A stretch of DNA of 64,000 nt from JAFKFJ01 sp963786445 (GTDB lineage: Bacteria; Pseudomonadota; Alphaproteobacteria; Acetobacterales; Acetobacteraceae), in contig CAWAZU010000025.1 in the NCBI GenBank assembly GCA_963786445.1, positions 1 through 64,000 of the forward strand, given 5' to 3'. Of this stretch, positions 19,621 through 27,395 are shown piece by piece. Each line of letters begins with the position of its first letter. The stretch's first letter is position 1. The notes beneath the pieces are model-generated. The model was not told the DNA's origin, did no database searches, and saw only the letters and a program-made list of their open reading frames with translations. The translations under genes were made by a program, and so were the position numbers.

Positions 19621-20148
19621 ATGCGTCCCGTCCTCGCCGCCGTCCTCGCCGCGCCGCTCGCGCTCGCGTCCCTGCCCACGCTGGCGCAGAACGGTCCCTC
19701 GGCCGACCAGATCATCCAGTCGCTGAAGCCGAGCGGCGCCGGGGTCAACGATACCACCCGCGGCATCCGGCTGGCCAATCCCAAGGAGAGCGCGCCCTCG
19801 GTCAGCCTGAACGTGCAGTTCGCCACCGGCTCGGCGGAGCTGACGACGCAGGCGCGCGAGATGCTCGACCGGCTCGGCCGCGCGCTGAGCAGCCAGGATC
19901 TCGCCCAGTACCATTTCCGCATCGAGGGCCACACCGACACGGTCGGCACGCCGGAGGCCAACAAGGCGCTGTCGCAGCGCCGCGCGGACGCGGTGGCGGC
20001 CTATCTCGAACAGCATTCCGGGGTCGGCGCCGCGCGGCTGCAATCGGTCGGCATGGGCGAGGAGGGTCTGGCGGTGCCGACCCCGCCGCAGACCGCAAAC
20101 GCGCAGAACCGCAGGGTGAAAGTGGTCAACCAGGACGCCGCCGGATGA
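19621..20148 (+). CDS. OmpA family protein (copy 1)
   Basis: A 175-residue exported protein. Residues 1-22 form a signal peptide ending A-L-A/T-L-A before QNGPSADQI. A conserved segment QIIQSLKPSG and TRGIRLANP follows, then a C-terminal OmpA-like peptidoglycan-binding domain (about 65-170) with NVQFATGSAELT, RIEGHTDTVGTPEANK, LSQRRADAV and a final N-R-R-V-K-V. ATG at 19621 has AGGAGG eight bases upstream. It is a tandem paralogue of the next gene, sharing most residues outside a short linker. It sits beside T6SS regulators and may anchor a complex to the cell wall. Confidence 0.92.
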   Translation: MRPVLAAVLAAPLALASLPTLAQNGPSADQIIQSLKPSGAGVNDTTRGIRLANPKESAPSVSLNVQFATGSAELTTQAREMLDRLGRALSSQDLAQYHFRIEGHTDTVGTPEANKALSQRRADAVAAYLEQHSGVGAARLQSVGMGEEGLAVPTPPQTANAQNRRVKVVNQDAAG

Positions 20149-20157
20149 CGAGAAAAG

Positions 20158-20187
20158 CTGACGGAGCGCAAGCGAGCCTGTTATGAT
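20158..20187 (+). promoter_or_regulatory. Putative promoter of second OmpA gene
   Basis: CTGACG at 20158-20163 and TATGAT at 20182-20187 are 18 bp apart and lie about 75 bp before the start codon at 20260. Four of six -35 bases and five of six -10 bases match the sigma-70 consensus. It overlaps the short gap after the first OmpA gene, so the two copies may be expressed separately. Confidence 0.4.
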
Positions 20188-20259
20188 ACGGGCCGGTGCC
20201 CGATGCACTCACGTCACGTCCGGCCACGCCGCCGCCATGCTGCCAGAGGAGGTTTCACC

Positions 20260-20841
20260 ATGCGCCCCATCGTTTCGCACGCCGTCATCGCGTCCCTGAT
20301 CGCCGCCCCGCTCGCGCTCGCCGCCGCGCCCGCGCTGGCGCAGAACGCACCCTCGGCCGACCAGATCATCCAGTCGCTGAAGCCGAGCGGCGACCTGTTG
20401 AAGGGCAACACCCGCGGCATCCGCCTCGCCAACCCGTCCGGCGCCGCCGCTGCCACGCCGCAGGCCGCGCCGGCAGCCGACGCCTCGGCCGCCCCGTCGG
20501 TCAGCCTGACCGTGGAGTTCGCCACCGGCTCGGCCGACCTCACCCCGCAGGCCCGCAAGACGCTCGACCAGCTCGGCCGCGCGCTGACCAGCCAGGACCT
20601 CGCCCAGTTCCGCTTCCGCATCGAGGGCCACACCGACACGGTCGGCACGCCGGAGGCCAACAAGTCGCTGTCGCAGCGGCGGGCCGACGCGGTGGCGGCG
20701 TATCTGGAACAGCAGTTCGGGGTCACCGCGACGCGGTTGCAGTCGATCGGCATGGGCGAGCAAGGGCTGGCCGTGCCGACGCCGCCGCAGACCGCGAATG
20801 CGCAGAACCGCCGGGTGAAGGTGGTCAACCTCGGCGCCTGA
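20260..20841 (+). CDS. OmpA family protein (copy 2)
   Basis: A 193-residue exported protein with signal peptide (cleavage after A-L-A before QNAPSADQI) and the same N-terminal QIIQSLKPSG ... TRGIRLANP element as copy 1. It differs by an Ala/Pro-rich linker of about 20 residues (75-95) before the OmpA-like domain: VEFATGSADLT, RIEGHTDTVGTPEANK, LSQRRADAV, N-R-R-V-K-V. An AGAGGAGG site precedes ATG 20260. The very high DNA similarity to copy 1 in the OmpA domain indicates a fairly recent duplication or gene conversion. Confidence 0.92.
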   Translation: MRPIVSHAVIASLIAAPLALAAAPALAQNAPSADQIIQSLKPSGDLLKGNTRGIRLANPSGAAAATPQAAPAADASAAPSVSLTVEFATGSADLTPQARKTLDQLGRALTSQDLAQFRFRIEGHTDTVGTPEANKSLSQRRADAVAAYLEQQFGVTATRLQSIGMGEQGLAVPTPPQTANAQNRRVKVVNLGA

Positions 20842-20857
20842 TCCGACGCATTTCCCG

Positions 20858-21911
20858 ATGCGCCGGCCGGCGGTGGACGACGACGCGACGGTGGTGATGC
20901 GTCAGCCGCCGCCGCCCCGCCCGGCGCGGCGCGTGCGCTGGGTGCTGGCGGGCGGGGGCGCCGGCCTGGCGCTCGCCTTGCTGGTCGTATGGGCGCTGTG
21001 GCCGCGGCCGGTGCCGCTCGCACCCGCCTGTCGTCGCCCCTCCGGTCGCGCCGCTCGTGGCGCGGCCGGCGGCGCCGCCTGTCGTCGCACCCAGGCCGGC
21101 GGCGCCGCCGGCGCCGTTCGCCATCGCCGCCGCCGACGAGGCCGCCATCCGCGATCATGTCGCGGCGACGTTCACCGTGTTCCGCTTCGCCCCCGACCCG
21201 CGCATCGTCGTGCTCGATTTCCCGACGCTGCACGAGCAGGGCGAGATGCTGAACCGCGTCGCCGCCCTGGTGGAGAAGGCGGGGCTGCCGCGCGACCGGG
21301 TGCTCGACGACGCGGCGCTGGCCGCGGCCATCAAGGCGAGCGGCGACACGCCCGATACCTATTATTTCGGCCACGACTACAGCGCCGCGGCGCTGGCGCG
21401 CTTCTTCGCGCTCGCCGATGCCGAGCACGTGGCACTCGATCCCGAGGAGGAAAAGCTGCGCGCGCTGCTGCGCCAGCTCGGCTGGTTCGCGCCGGGGGCA
21501 AGCGGCGGGCTGATCTCCATTCCGCGCGTGCCGCAGGACGAAATCGCCGCGCTCGACGCGGCGGCGCGCGCCACCATCCTGCATCACGAGCTGTCGCACG
21601 GCCTGTTCTTCAGCGATGCCGGCTACGCCGATTACGTGCATCGTTTCTGGCTGACGGCGCTGACCGAGGCCGAGCGCGCCAGCGTCCGCAAGTTCCTCGG
21701 CTCCGAGGGCTACGACACCGCCGACGAGGAGCTGATGTACAACGAGATGCAGGCCTATCTGATGTTCACGCCCGATCCGCGCTTCTGCCAGGCGTCGAAC
21801 CTGGGCATGACGACGGCGCGGCGGCAGGCGCTGGCGACGGAGTTCTTGCGCGGCATGCCGCCGGGCTGGCTGCACGACGCGCTGGCGGCGGGCAAGGCGG
21901 CGCTGCGCTGA
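20858..21911 (+). CDS. Membrane-anchored HExxH protein of unknown function (one-base frame break)
   Basis: No named family is recognised. Read across an apparent extra C at 21020-21022, the gene encodes about 350 residues: a short cytoplasmic tail with an acidic Thr motif (DDDATVV, Thr11), one transmembrane helix (about 27-48), a Pro/Ala/Val-rich linker, then a periplasmic globular domain. That domain contains HHELSHGLFF, an HExxH zinc-peptidase-type motif, followed ~50 residues later by YNEMQAY, whose Glu could be a third ligand. The upstream frame supplies the helix and the downstream frame the globular domain, so the two parts belong together. It starts 16 bp after the second OmpA gene. 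A peptidase acting in the periplasm is an inference. Confidence 0.72.
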
Positions 21912-22012
21912 GCGGCGGCCGTTCGCGCGTATTGACACCGCCGGGCGCCTGCGTTGTGCTCCGGCCTCGCCGGACCCACCGCCGCCGGCGCAGCGACATG
22001 CCCGGGGGACGC

Positions 22013-22984
22013 ATGAGGCGACAGGCCATACACCAGGGCGATGGCCTGGAATGGGGCTGGCTCACCTTCGAGCACGCATTGCTCGCGGCGACGCCGTTGC
22101 CGTATTTCGAAATCCGTGCCGCCCGGCCGGGTGCGAGGCTGGCGCTGCTGGCCGGCATGCACCCCAACGAAGTGTCGAGCATGGAGGCGGCGCTGCGGCT
22201 GAAGGGCGCGTTCGCCGGCCAGCTCGAGCGCGGCAGCGTGTCGATCCTGCCGATCCTCAACATGCCCGGGCTCTACGAGCATGCGCAGACGGTCTGCCCG
22301 GTCGATGGCAAGAACATCAATTTTTCCTTCCCCGGCAGCAGCGACGGCACGTTCAGCGAGGCGCTGGCTGCGTCGATCATCGACGAATGGTGCGCGGGGG
22401 CGGACGTCTTCGTCGATCTGCACGGCGGCGACCTGCGCGAGGACGTGGCGAAGTTCGTGATGTGCCAGATGACCGGGGACGCGGCCTTCGATGCCCGCTC
22501 GCGCCAGCTCGCCCAGTGCTTCGACGCCGACCTGATCGTCGAGTTCCAGCCCGGCCAGACCAGCAACACCGGCCGCGCGATCAATGCGCTGCCGGCGCGC
22601 GGCCGGCACGGCGTCATGTCGGAGGCCGGTGCCAACGGCCGGATCGACGAGGCATCGGTCGGCTTCCATGTCGGCGGCGTGCTGGAGATCGCGCGCCTGC
22701 TCGGCCTGATCGGCGGCGTGCGCGTGCCGCGCGGCCGCGCCAACCGGACGCTGCGCGGCTACGAAAAAATCCTTTCGCCGGCGACCGGGCGGTTCTGCCG
22801 CGACGTGGACGTGAACGCGCTCGTCGCCGAGGGGCAGCGCCTGGCGGTGATCGACGACCTGTTCGGCGCCCGCATCGCCGAGATGCGGGCGCCGCTGGCG
22901 GGCCGCGTGGTGATGACGGTGACGCACGCGATCGTCGAGGCGGGCGAGATGGTGTTCGGGATCGGCGAAGCGATCGACGCATGA
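22013..22984 (+). CDS. Succinylglutamate desuccinylase/aspartoacylase-family (M14-type) deacylase
   Basis: A 323-residue cytosolic zinc enzyme. The zinc site is GMHPNE (H-x-x-E) near residue 45 with the third ligand in FVDLHGGD. CPVDGKNINFSFPG matches the N-terminal part of the active site of AstE/DoeB-type deacylases. The C-terminal beta domain includes AEGQRLAVIDD and APLAGRVV. ATG at 22013 is preferred because GGGGGA lies just upstream; ATG 21998 is an alternative. It precedes an Ehu-like ABC transporter. In ectoine degraders DoeB, from the same family, removes the acetyl group from N-acetyl-diaminobutyrate, so a role in ectoine-like compound use is plausible, though doeA is not seen. Confidence 0.84.
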   Translation: MRRQAIHQGDGLEWGWLTFEHALLAATPLPYFEIRAARPGARLALLAGMHPNEVSSMEAALRLKGAFAGQLERGSVSILPILNMPGLYEHAQTVCPVDGKNINFSFPGSSDGTFSEALAASIIDEWCAGADVFVDLHGGDLREDVAKFVMCQMTGDAAFDARSRQLAQCFDADLIVEFQPGQTSNTGRAINALPARGRHGVMSEAGANGRIDEASVGFHVGGVLEIARLLGLIGGVRVPRGRANRTLRGYEKILSPATGRFCRDVDVNALVAEGQRLAVIDDLFGARIAEMRAPLAGRVVMTVTHAIVEAGEMVFGIGEAIDA

Positions 22985-23018
22985 GCGGCGGCGCACAACG
23001 GCGGAGGGGGATCGGCGG

Positions 23019-23894
23019 ATGAGACATCTAGGGCGGCGTGCCGCGATGGCGGCCATGCTCGCGGCGGGCTGCGCCGCCGGCGGCGCGGCCGGCGCGGCCG
23101 AGACGACGTTCGTCGCCGCGCGCCGGAGCAAGCGGCTCGTCGTCGGCATCGCCAACGAGAAGCCGTATGGCTATGTCGGCACCGACGGCAAGCCGACCGG
23201 CGCCATTCCCGACGTCATCCGCGCGACGCTGGCGCCCTACGGGATCACCGAGCTCGACGCCAAAGTGGTCGATTTCGGCGCGCTGATCCCCGGCATCAAC
23301 GCCCATCGCTTCGACATCATCGGCGCCGGCATGTACATCAAGCCGGCGCGCTGCCGCGCCATCGCGTTCTCCGATCCGGTGACGCGCTCGGGCGGCGCCT
23401 TCATCGCCAAGCGCGGCAATCCGCGCGGCGTGCACAGCCTCAAGGACGTGGCCGCCAAGCCGGAGGTGAAGCTGGGCACGCAAACCGGGTCGAGCCAGGT
23501 CGAGGAGGTCAAGCAGGCCGGGATCGCGCCGGGCCAGACGCTGCTGTTCTCCAAGGACAACGAGGCGCTCGCCGGATTGCAGGCCGGCCGCGTGGACGTG
23601 ATCTATTTCCCCGACCTGGAGGTCAACACGCTGCTGGAACTGGCGAAGGACCCCGGCCTGGAGCGGGTGTCGCCGTTCCAGCAGATCATCGGGCCGGACG
23701 GGCAGCAGGCGTGGAACTACCAGGCGCTCGGCTTCCGCGCCGGCGATGCCGACCTGGTCGCCGCGGTCAACACGCAGATCGCGAGCCTGCTGGCCTCCGG
23801 GCGCCTGCTCGAAATCCTCAAGCCGTACGGCTACAGCGAAAACGAACTGCCGCCGCCGGGCGTGCGGTCGGCCACGCTCTGCGCCGCCGCCTAG
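23019..23894 (+). CDS. ABC transporter substrate-binding protein (EhuB-like, ectoine type)
   Basis: A 291-residue periplasmic binding protein of the amino-acid (family 3) type. The N-terminus looks like a signal peptide with a cysteine (AAGCAAGG), so it may be a lipoprotein. The mature part has VGIANEKPYGYVGTDGK, VVDFGALIPGINAHRFDIIG, AGMYIKPARC and IAFSDPVTR, all closely resembling EhuB of ectoine/hydroxyectoine transporters. GGAGG lies at 23003-23007 upstream of ATG 23019. It is followed by two permease genes. No ATPase gene is found next to it, so the ATPase must be elsewhere or shared. Another cationic or polar amino acid substrate is possible. Confidence 0.86.
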   Translation: MRHLGRRAAMAAMLAAGCAAGGAAGAAETTFVAARRSKRLVVGIANEKPYGYVGTDGKPTGAIPDVIRATLAPYGITELDAKVVDFGALIPGINAHRFDIIGAGMYIKPARCRAIAFSDPVTRSGGAFIAKRGNPRGVHSLKDVAAKPEVKLGTQTGSSQVEEVKQAGIAPGQTLLFSKDNEALAGLQAGRVDVIYFPDLEVNTLLELAKDPGLERVSPFQQIIGPDGQQAWNYQALGFRAGDADLVAAVNTQIASLLASGRLLEILKPYGYSENELPPPGVRSATLCAAA

Positions 23895-23943
23895 CGGGCC
23901 GCCGTCCGCGAGCGGCGGGCCGCAGGGGAGGCAGGGCTCGCCC

Positions 23944-24600
23944 ATGCACGACGTGCTGGAGCTGCTCCCCGAACTCCTGCGGGGCGCGCGGCTGACGCTC
24001 GAAGTGACGGCGATGGCCGCGGTGCTCGCCCTGGTCCTGGCCTTCGCCGTCGGCCTCGCCCGCCTCAGCCGCATCGCACCGCTGCGGTTCGCCGCGACCG
24101 TCTATGTCGAGGTCCTGCGCGGCACCTCCGCGCTCGTGCAGCTGTTCTACCTGTTCTTCATCCTGCCGCTGGTCGGCGTCACGCTCGATCCGGTCGCGAC
24201 GGCGGTGATCGGGCTGGGGGCCAACTTCTCGGCCTACGGATCGGAGATCGTGCGCAGCGCGATCCTGGCGGTCGATCCCGGACAATGGGAGGCGGCGCAG
24301 GCGCTCGACCTTTCGCGCGCGCGGACCTTGCGCCACGTCATCCTGCCGCAGGCCGTCATCACCATGCTGCCGTCCTTCGGCAACCAGCTTGTCGAGTTGC
24401 TGAAGGCGACGTCGCTGGTCTCGCTGATCACGCTCACCGACCTGACCTTCGCCGGATCGCGCCTGATCACCGCGACCGGCCGGCCGGCGGAGATCTGGAC
24501 GCTGGTGCTGGTGCTGTATTTCGTCATGGCGTTTCCGCTCAGCCGGCTCACCCGCCGCCTGGAGCTGCGCCTGGCGGTGTTCAAGGGGGCAGCGCCCTAG
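23944..24600 (+). CDS. ABC transporter permease (EhuC-like)
   Basis: A 218-residue inner-membrane permease of the HisM family with about five hydrophobic helices. VEVLRGTSALVQLFYLFFILP and the EAA loop (EAAQALDLSRARTLRHVILPQA) contact the missing ATPase. SLVSLITLTDLTFAG near the end is characteristic of EhuC-type permeases. ATG 23944 follows a GGGGAGG about 12 bases upstream. It lies 49 bp after the binding-protein gene and 8 bp before the second permease. Confidence 0.87.
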   Translation: MHDVLELLPELLRGARLTLEVTAMAAVLALVLAFAVGLARLSRIAPLRFAATVYVEVLRGTSALVQLFYLFFILPLVGVTLDPVATAVIGLGANFSAYGSEIVRSAILAVDPGQWEAAQALDLSRARTLRHVILPQAVITMLPSFGNQLVELLKATSLVSLITLTDLTFAGSRLITATGRPAEIWTLVLVLYFVMAFPLSRLTRRLELRLAVFKGAAP

Positions 24601-24608
24601 GCCGCGCC

Positions 24609-25256
24609 ATGCCCTTCGACATCCATTTCGCGCTCGCGATCCTGCCGGACCTGCTGCGCGGCGCCGTCGTCACTCTCGAGGCGACGCTCGGCGGGTTTCT
24701 GCTGGCGCTGGCCGGCGGGCTGCTGCTGGCGGTCGGGCGGCGCACGCGCCTCGCCGCGCCGGCGGTCGCGTATATCGAGTTCATGCGCAACACGCCGTTG
24801 CTGGTGCAGATCTACTTCATCTTCTACGTGCTGCCGTTCGCCGGCCTGACGCTCGGGGCGATGGCGAGCGGGGTGCTGGCGCTCGGCCTGAACTACAGCG
24901 CCTACACCGCCGAGGTCTATCGCGCCGGCATCGAGGCGGTGCCGCGCGGGCAATGGGAGGCGGCGCGTTCGCTCGGGCTGCCGGAGCGGGTGACATGGCT
25001 CCGTATCGTGCTGCCGCAGGCGGTGCGGCCGATCGTCCCGGTGCTGGGCAACTACCTCATCGGCATGTTCAAGGACACGCCGCTGCTGGCGACCATCACG
25101 GTCCCGGAAATGTTCAACGCCGCGATCCAGATCGCCGGCACCACCTACCGCTACGACGAGCCGTACACGCTGGTGGCGCTGATCTTCCTGGCGATGAGCT
25201 ATCCGGCCTCGCTGCTGGTCCGCCACCTCGAACGGGCACGGCGCACGCCCGGCTGA
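24609..25256 (+). CDS. ABC transporter permease (EhuD-like)
   Basis: A 215-residue permease, the partner of the preceding gene. IEFMRNTPLLVQIYFIFYVLP, the EAA loop EAARSLGLPERVTWLRIVLPQ, GNYLIGMFKDTPLLATITVPE and a final YDEPYT segment match EhuD-type and other polar amino acid permeases. It ends 17 bp before the stop of the convergent kinase gene. The cluster deacylase-binding protein-two permeases has the gene order of an ectoine uptake/catabolism locus but lacks the EhuA-type ATPase. Confidence 0.87.
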   Translation: MPFDIHFALAILPDLLRGAVVTLEATLGGFLLALAGGLLLAVGRRTRLAAPAVAYIEFMRNTPLLVQIYFIFYVLPFAGLTLGAMASGVLALGLNYSAYTAEVYRAGIEAVPRGQWEAARSLGLPERVTWLRIVLPQAVRPIVPVLGNYLIGMFKDTPLLATITVPEMFNAAIQIAGTTYRYDEPYTLVALIFLAMSYPASLLVRHLERARRTPG

Positions 25257-25273
25257 GGCAATCGCCGCGCCGC

Positions 25274-27382
25274 CTACTTCGCCAGCGTATCGACCAGCAG
25301 CAGCGTGCCCGCCACCCGCGTTCCCGCCTGCCGCGCCGCGGTGATCGCCGCCGCCAGGTCGCGCAGGTAGGTGCCCGCATTGTCCTCGGCGTTCGCCGCC
25401 GGCAGCCTGGCAAACAGCGGTGCGGAGGAGGCGACGGCGACGATCATGTCGGTGCCGTAGGGCGGCCCGACCTCCCAGATCGGCTTGCCCGGCCCGCTGT
25501 CGCCGAGGGCCAGACGCTCGCCCGGGGCGAACCGGCGCGGCGGCTGGGCGGCGACTTTCTGCGACGGATCGGCGGCGGTCGGAAACAGATGCACCACCGA
25601 CCCGTCATGGCCGAGGTAATCGACGCGCAGCTGGCCGGCGAAGTCGGGCATGGTCACGCGCGGGCGGATGCGCTCGCCGTCGTGCAGCGCGGTGCGCCCG
25701 CCGTCCAGCGCCAGCGCCAGTCCTGCGGGCGCCAGCGCGACCGGATGCAGCACGTCGAGCGCGCTGCAGAACACCGGGTCGATTCCCTGCACGCTCCAGT
25801 CGAGCGCCGCACCGTTGGCCGCCGCCGTCGCCTGGGATTGCAGCGAGGCCGCTTCGGTGCGCCCGGCGATGCCGGTGACGCCGAGCGCGCCGCTGTCCTG
25901 CACCGTCGCATCGGTGATGGCGCAGCGTGCCTGCGCCAGAGTCTGCCGCAGCGGTCGCAGCCCCGCCATCGCCAATTGCTGCGACGTCGGCGGCGGCGGC
26001 GGTGGGGCGGGCTGCGGCTGCGGCGCCGGCGTCTCGGCGGCGGCAGGCGGCGGTGCCGGCTGCACCGTTGCCGCCGGTTCCGCCGCCGGCGGGGGCGCGG
26101 GTTGCACCTGCGGCGCCGGAGCGGGTTGCGCCTCGGCCTGCTCCTGCGGAGCGGGAGGTTGTACCTGGGGGGCGGCGGGTTGCGCCTGTGCTGCCGGTGC
26201 GGGTTGCACCTGGGCGGGGGCGGGTTGCGCCTGTGCTGCCGGTGCGGGTTGCACCTGCGGCGCGGCGGGTTGCGCCTGTGGCGCCGGCGCGGGTTGCACC
26301 TCGGCAACCGCCTTGGGTGCGACCACCGGTGCCGAGGGCCGCAGCAGGAACCAGCCGCCGCCGCCGAGCAGGACCACCAGCACCACCGCCGCACCGGCCA
26401 GCAGCGGCACCCGCGATCGCGACGGTCCGGCCGGGACGGGTGCCGCAGCCGGAGCCGCCGCCGGCCGCGCCGGGCGGGGGGCCGGCGGCGGCGCGGCGGC
26501 GCGGGCTGCGGCGCTGCCGATCAGCGTCGCCTCGGCATCCTCGGTCGCTCGCGCCGCCGCCGGCGCGTCGAGGGCGGCGCGGATCCCCTCGGCGAAGGCG
26601 GCGGCCGAGGCGTAGCGGTCGTCCGGCCGCTTCGCCATCGCGCGCTTCACCACCGCGTCCAGCGCCGCCGGCGCCGTCACCGCCAGCTGCGAGGGCGGCG
26701 GCGGGTCGGTGTTCAGCACCTTGTGCATGATGGCGGTCAGCCCGCCGTCGAACGGCCGCTCGCCGGTCAGCAGCTGATACAGCAGCGCGCCCGCGGAATA
26801 GACGTCGGTGCGGGCATCGACCACCTGGCCCATGAACTGCTCGGGCGACATGTAGGCCGGCGTGCCCAGCATGGTGCCGGCCTGCGTCATGCTGCTCATC
26901 TCGATGCGCGCGATGCCGAAATCGGCGATTTTCGGCTGGCCCTCCTTGGTCAGCATGACGTTGGCCGGCTTGATGTCGCGATGCACCACGCCGCGCTCGT
27001 GGCTGAACTGCAGCCCGGCCAGCAGCCCCTCCATCACCCGTCGCAGGTCGGGGACGGCGAAACGTTCCTGCTTGTCGAGCAGCCCCTTCAGCGACGGCCC
27101 TTCGACGAATTCCATGACGATGTAGGCGAGGTCGCCGGTCTCGCCGTAGTCATAGACGCCGACGATGTTGGGGTGGGAGAGGCGCCCCGCCGCCTGCGCC
27201 TCGCGCTTGAAGCGGGCGATCTCCTCGGCGGTGTCCGGGTCGGGGTTCTCCGGCAGCGGCACCGTCTTGATCGCGACACGGCGCGCGATCTGCGGGTCCC
27301 AGCCGTCATAGACGATGCCCATCGCGCCGCGCCCGAGCGTGCCGCGAATCTCGTATTTTCCCAGCGTCTGCGGCGCGTCCAT
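25274..27382 (-). CDS. Transmembrane serine/threonine protein kinase with DUF4384-like C-terminal domain
   Basis: About 702 residues from ATG 27382 (ATG 27388 is an alternative). Kinase domain: GRGAMG (17-22), K39, HRDIKPAN (134-141), DFG (154-156), GTPAYMSPEQ (173-182). A juxtamembrane acidic motif EDAEATLIG has Thr286. One transmembrane helix spans about 326-347. A Pro/Ala/Gln-rich stalk (about 355-470) leads to an exported domain that includes a block with LALGDSGPGKPIWEVGPPYG and MIVAVASS, typical of DUF4384, which is also found next to T6SS and caspase-like genes. It lies 13 bp downstream of the CHAT gene, last in the TPS operon. It is the best PpkA-like candidate in the window for opposing the PP2C phosphatase. 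Confidence 0.9.
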   Translation of the reverse strand: MDAPQTLGKYEIRGTLGRGAMGIVYDGWDPQIARRVAIKTVPLPENPDPDTAEEIARFKREAQAAGRLSHPNIVGVYDYGETGDLAYIVMEFVEGPSLKGLLDKQERFAVPDLRRVMEGLLAGLQFSHERGVVHRDIKPANVMLTKEGQPKIADFGIARIEMSSMTQAGTMLGTPAYMSPEQFMGQVVDARTDVYSAGALLYQLLTGERPFDGGLTAIMHKVLNTDPPPPSQLAVTAPAALDAVVKRAMAKRPDDRYASAAAFAEGIRAALDAPAAARATEDAEATLIGSAAARAAAPPPAPRPARPAAAPAAAPVPAGPSRSRVPLLAGAAVVLVVLLGGGGWFLLRPSAPVVAPKAVAEVQPAPAPQAQPAAPQVQPAPAAQAQPAPAQVQPAPAAQAQPAAPQVQPPAPQEQAEAQPAPAPQVQPAPPPAAEPAATVQPAPPPAAAETPAPQPQPAPPPPPPTSQQLAMAGLRPLRQTLAQARCAITDATVQDSGALGVTGIAGRTEAASLQSQATAAANGAALDWSVQGIDPVFCSALDVLHPVALAPAGLALALDGGRTALHDGERIRPRVTMPDFAGQLRVDYLGHDGSVVHLFPTAADPSQKVAAQPPRRFAPGERLALGDSGPGKPIWEVGPPYGTDMIVAVASSAPLFARLPAANAEDNAGTYLRDLAAAITAARQAGTRVAGTLLLVDTLAK
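26099..26315 (-). repeat. Minisatellite coding the Pro/Ala/Gln stalk of the kinase
   Basis: A tandem array of imperfect ~45 bp units, encoding ~15-residue repeats of the type QPAPAAQAQPAAPQV, four to five copies with some deletions. It encodes an extended periplasmic spacer between the membrane helix and the C-terminal domain. Such arrays expand and contract, so stalk length may vary among strains. Confidence 0.75.
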
Positions 27383-27395
27383 CGGCATACCCGCG

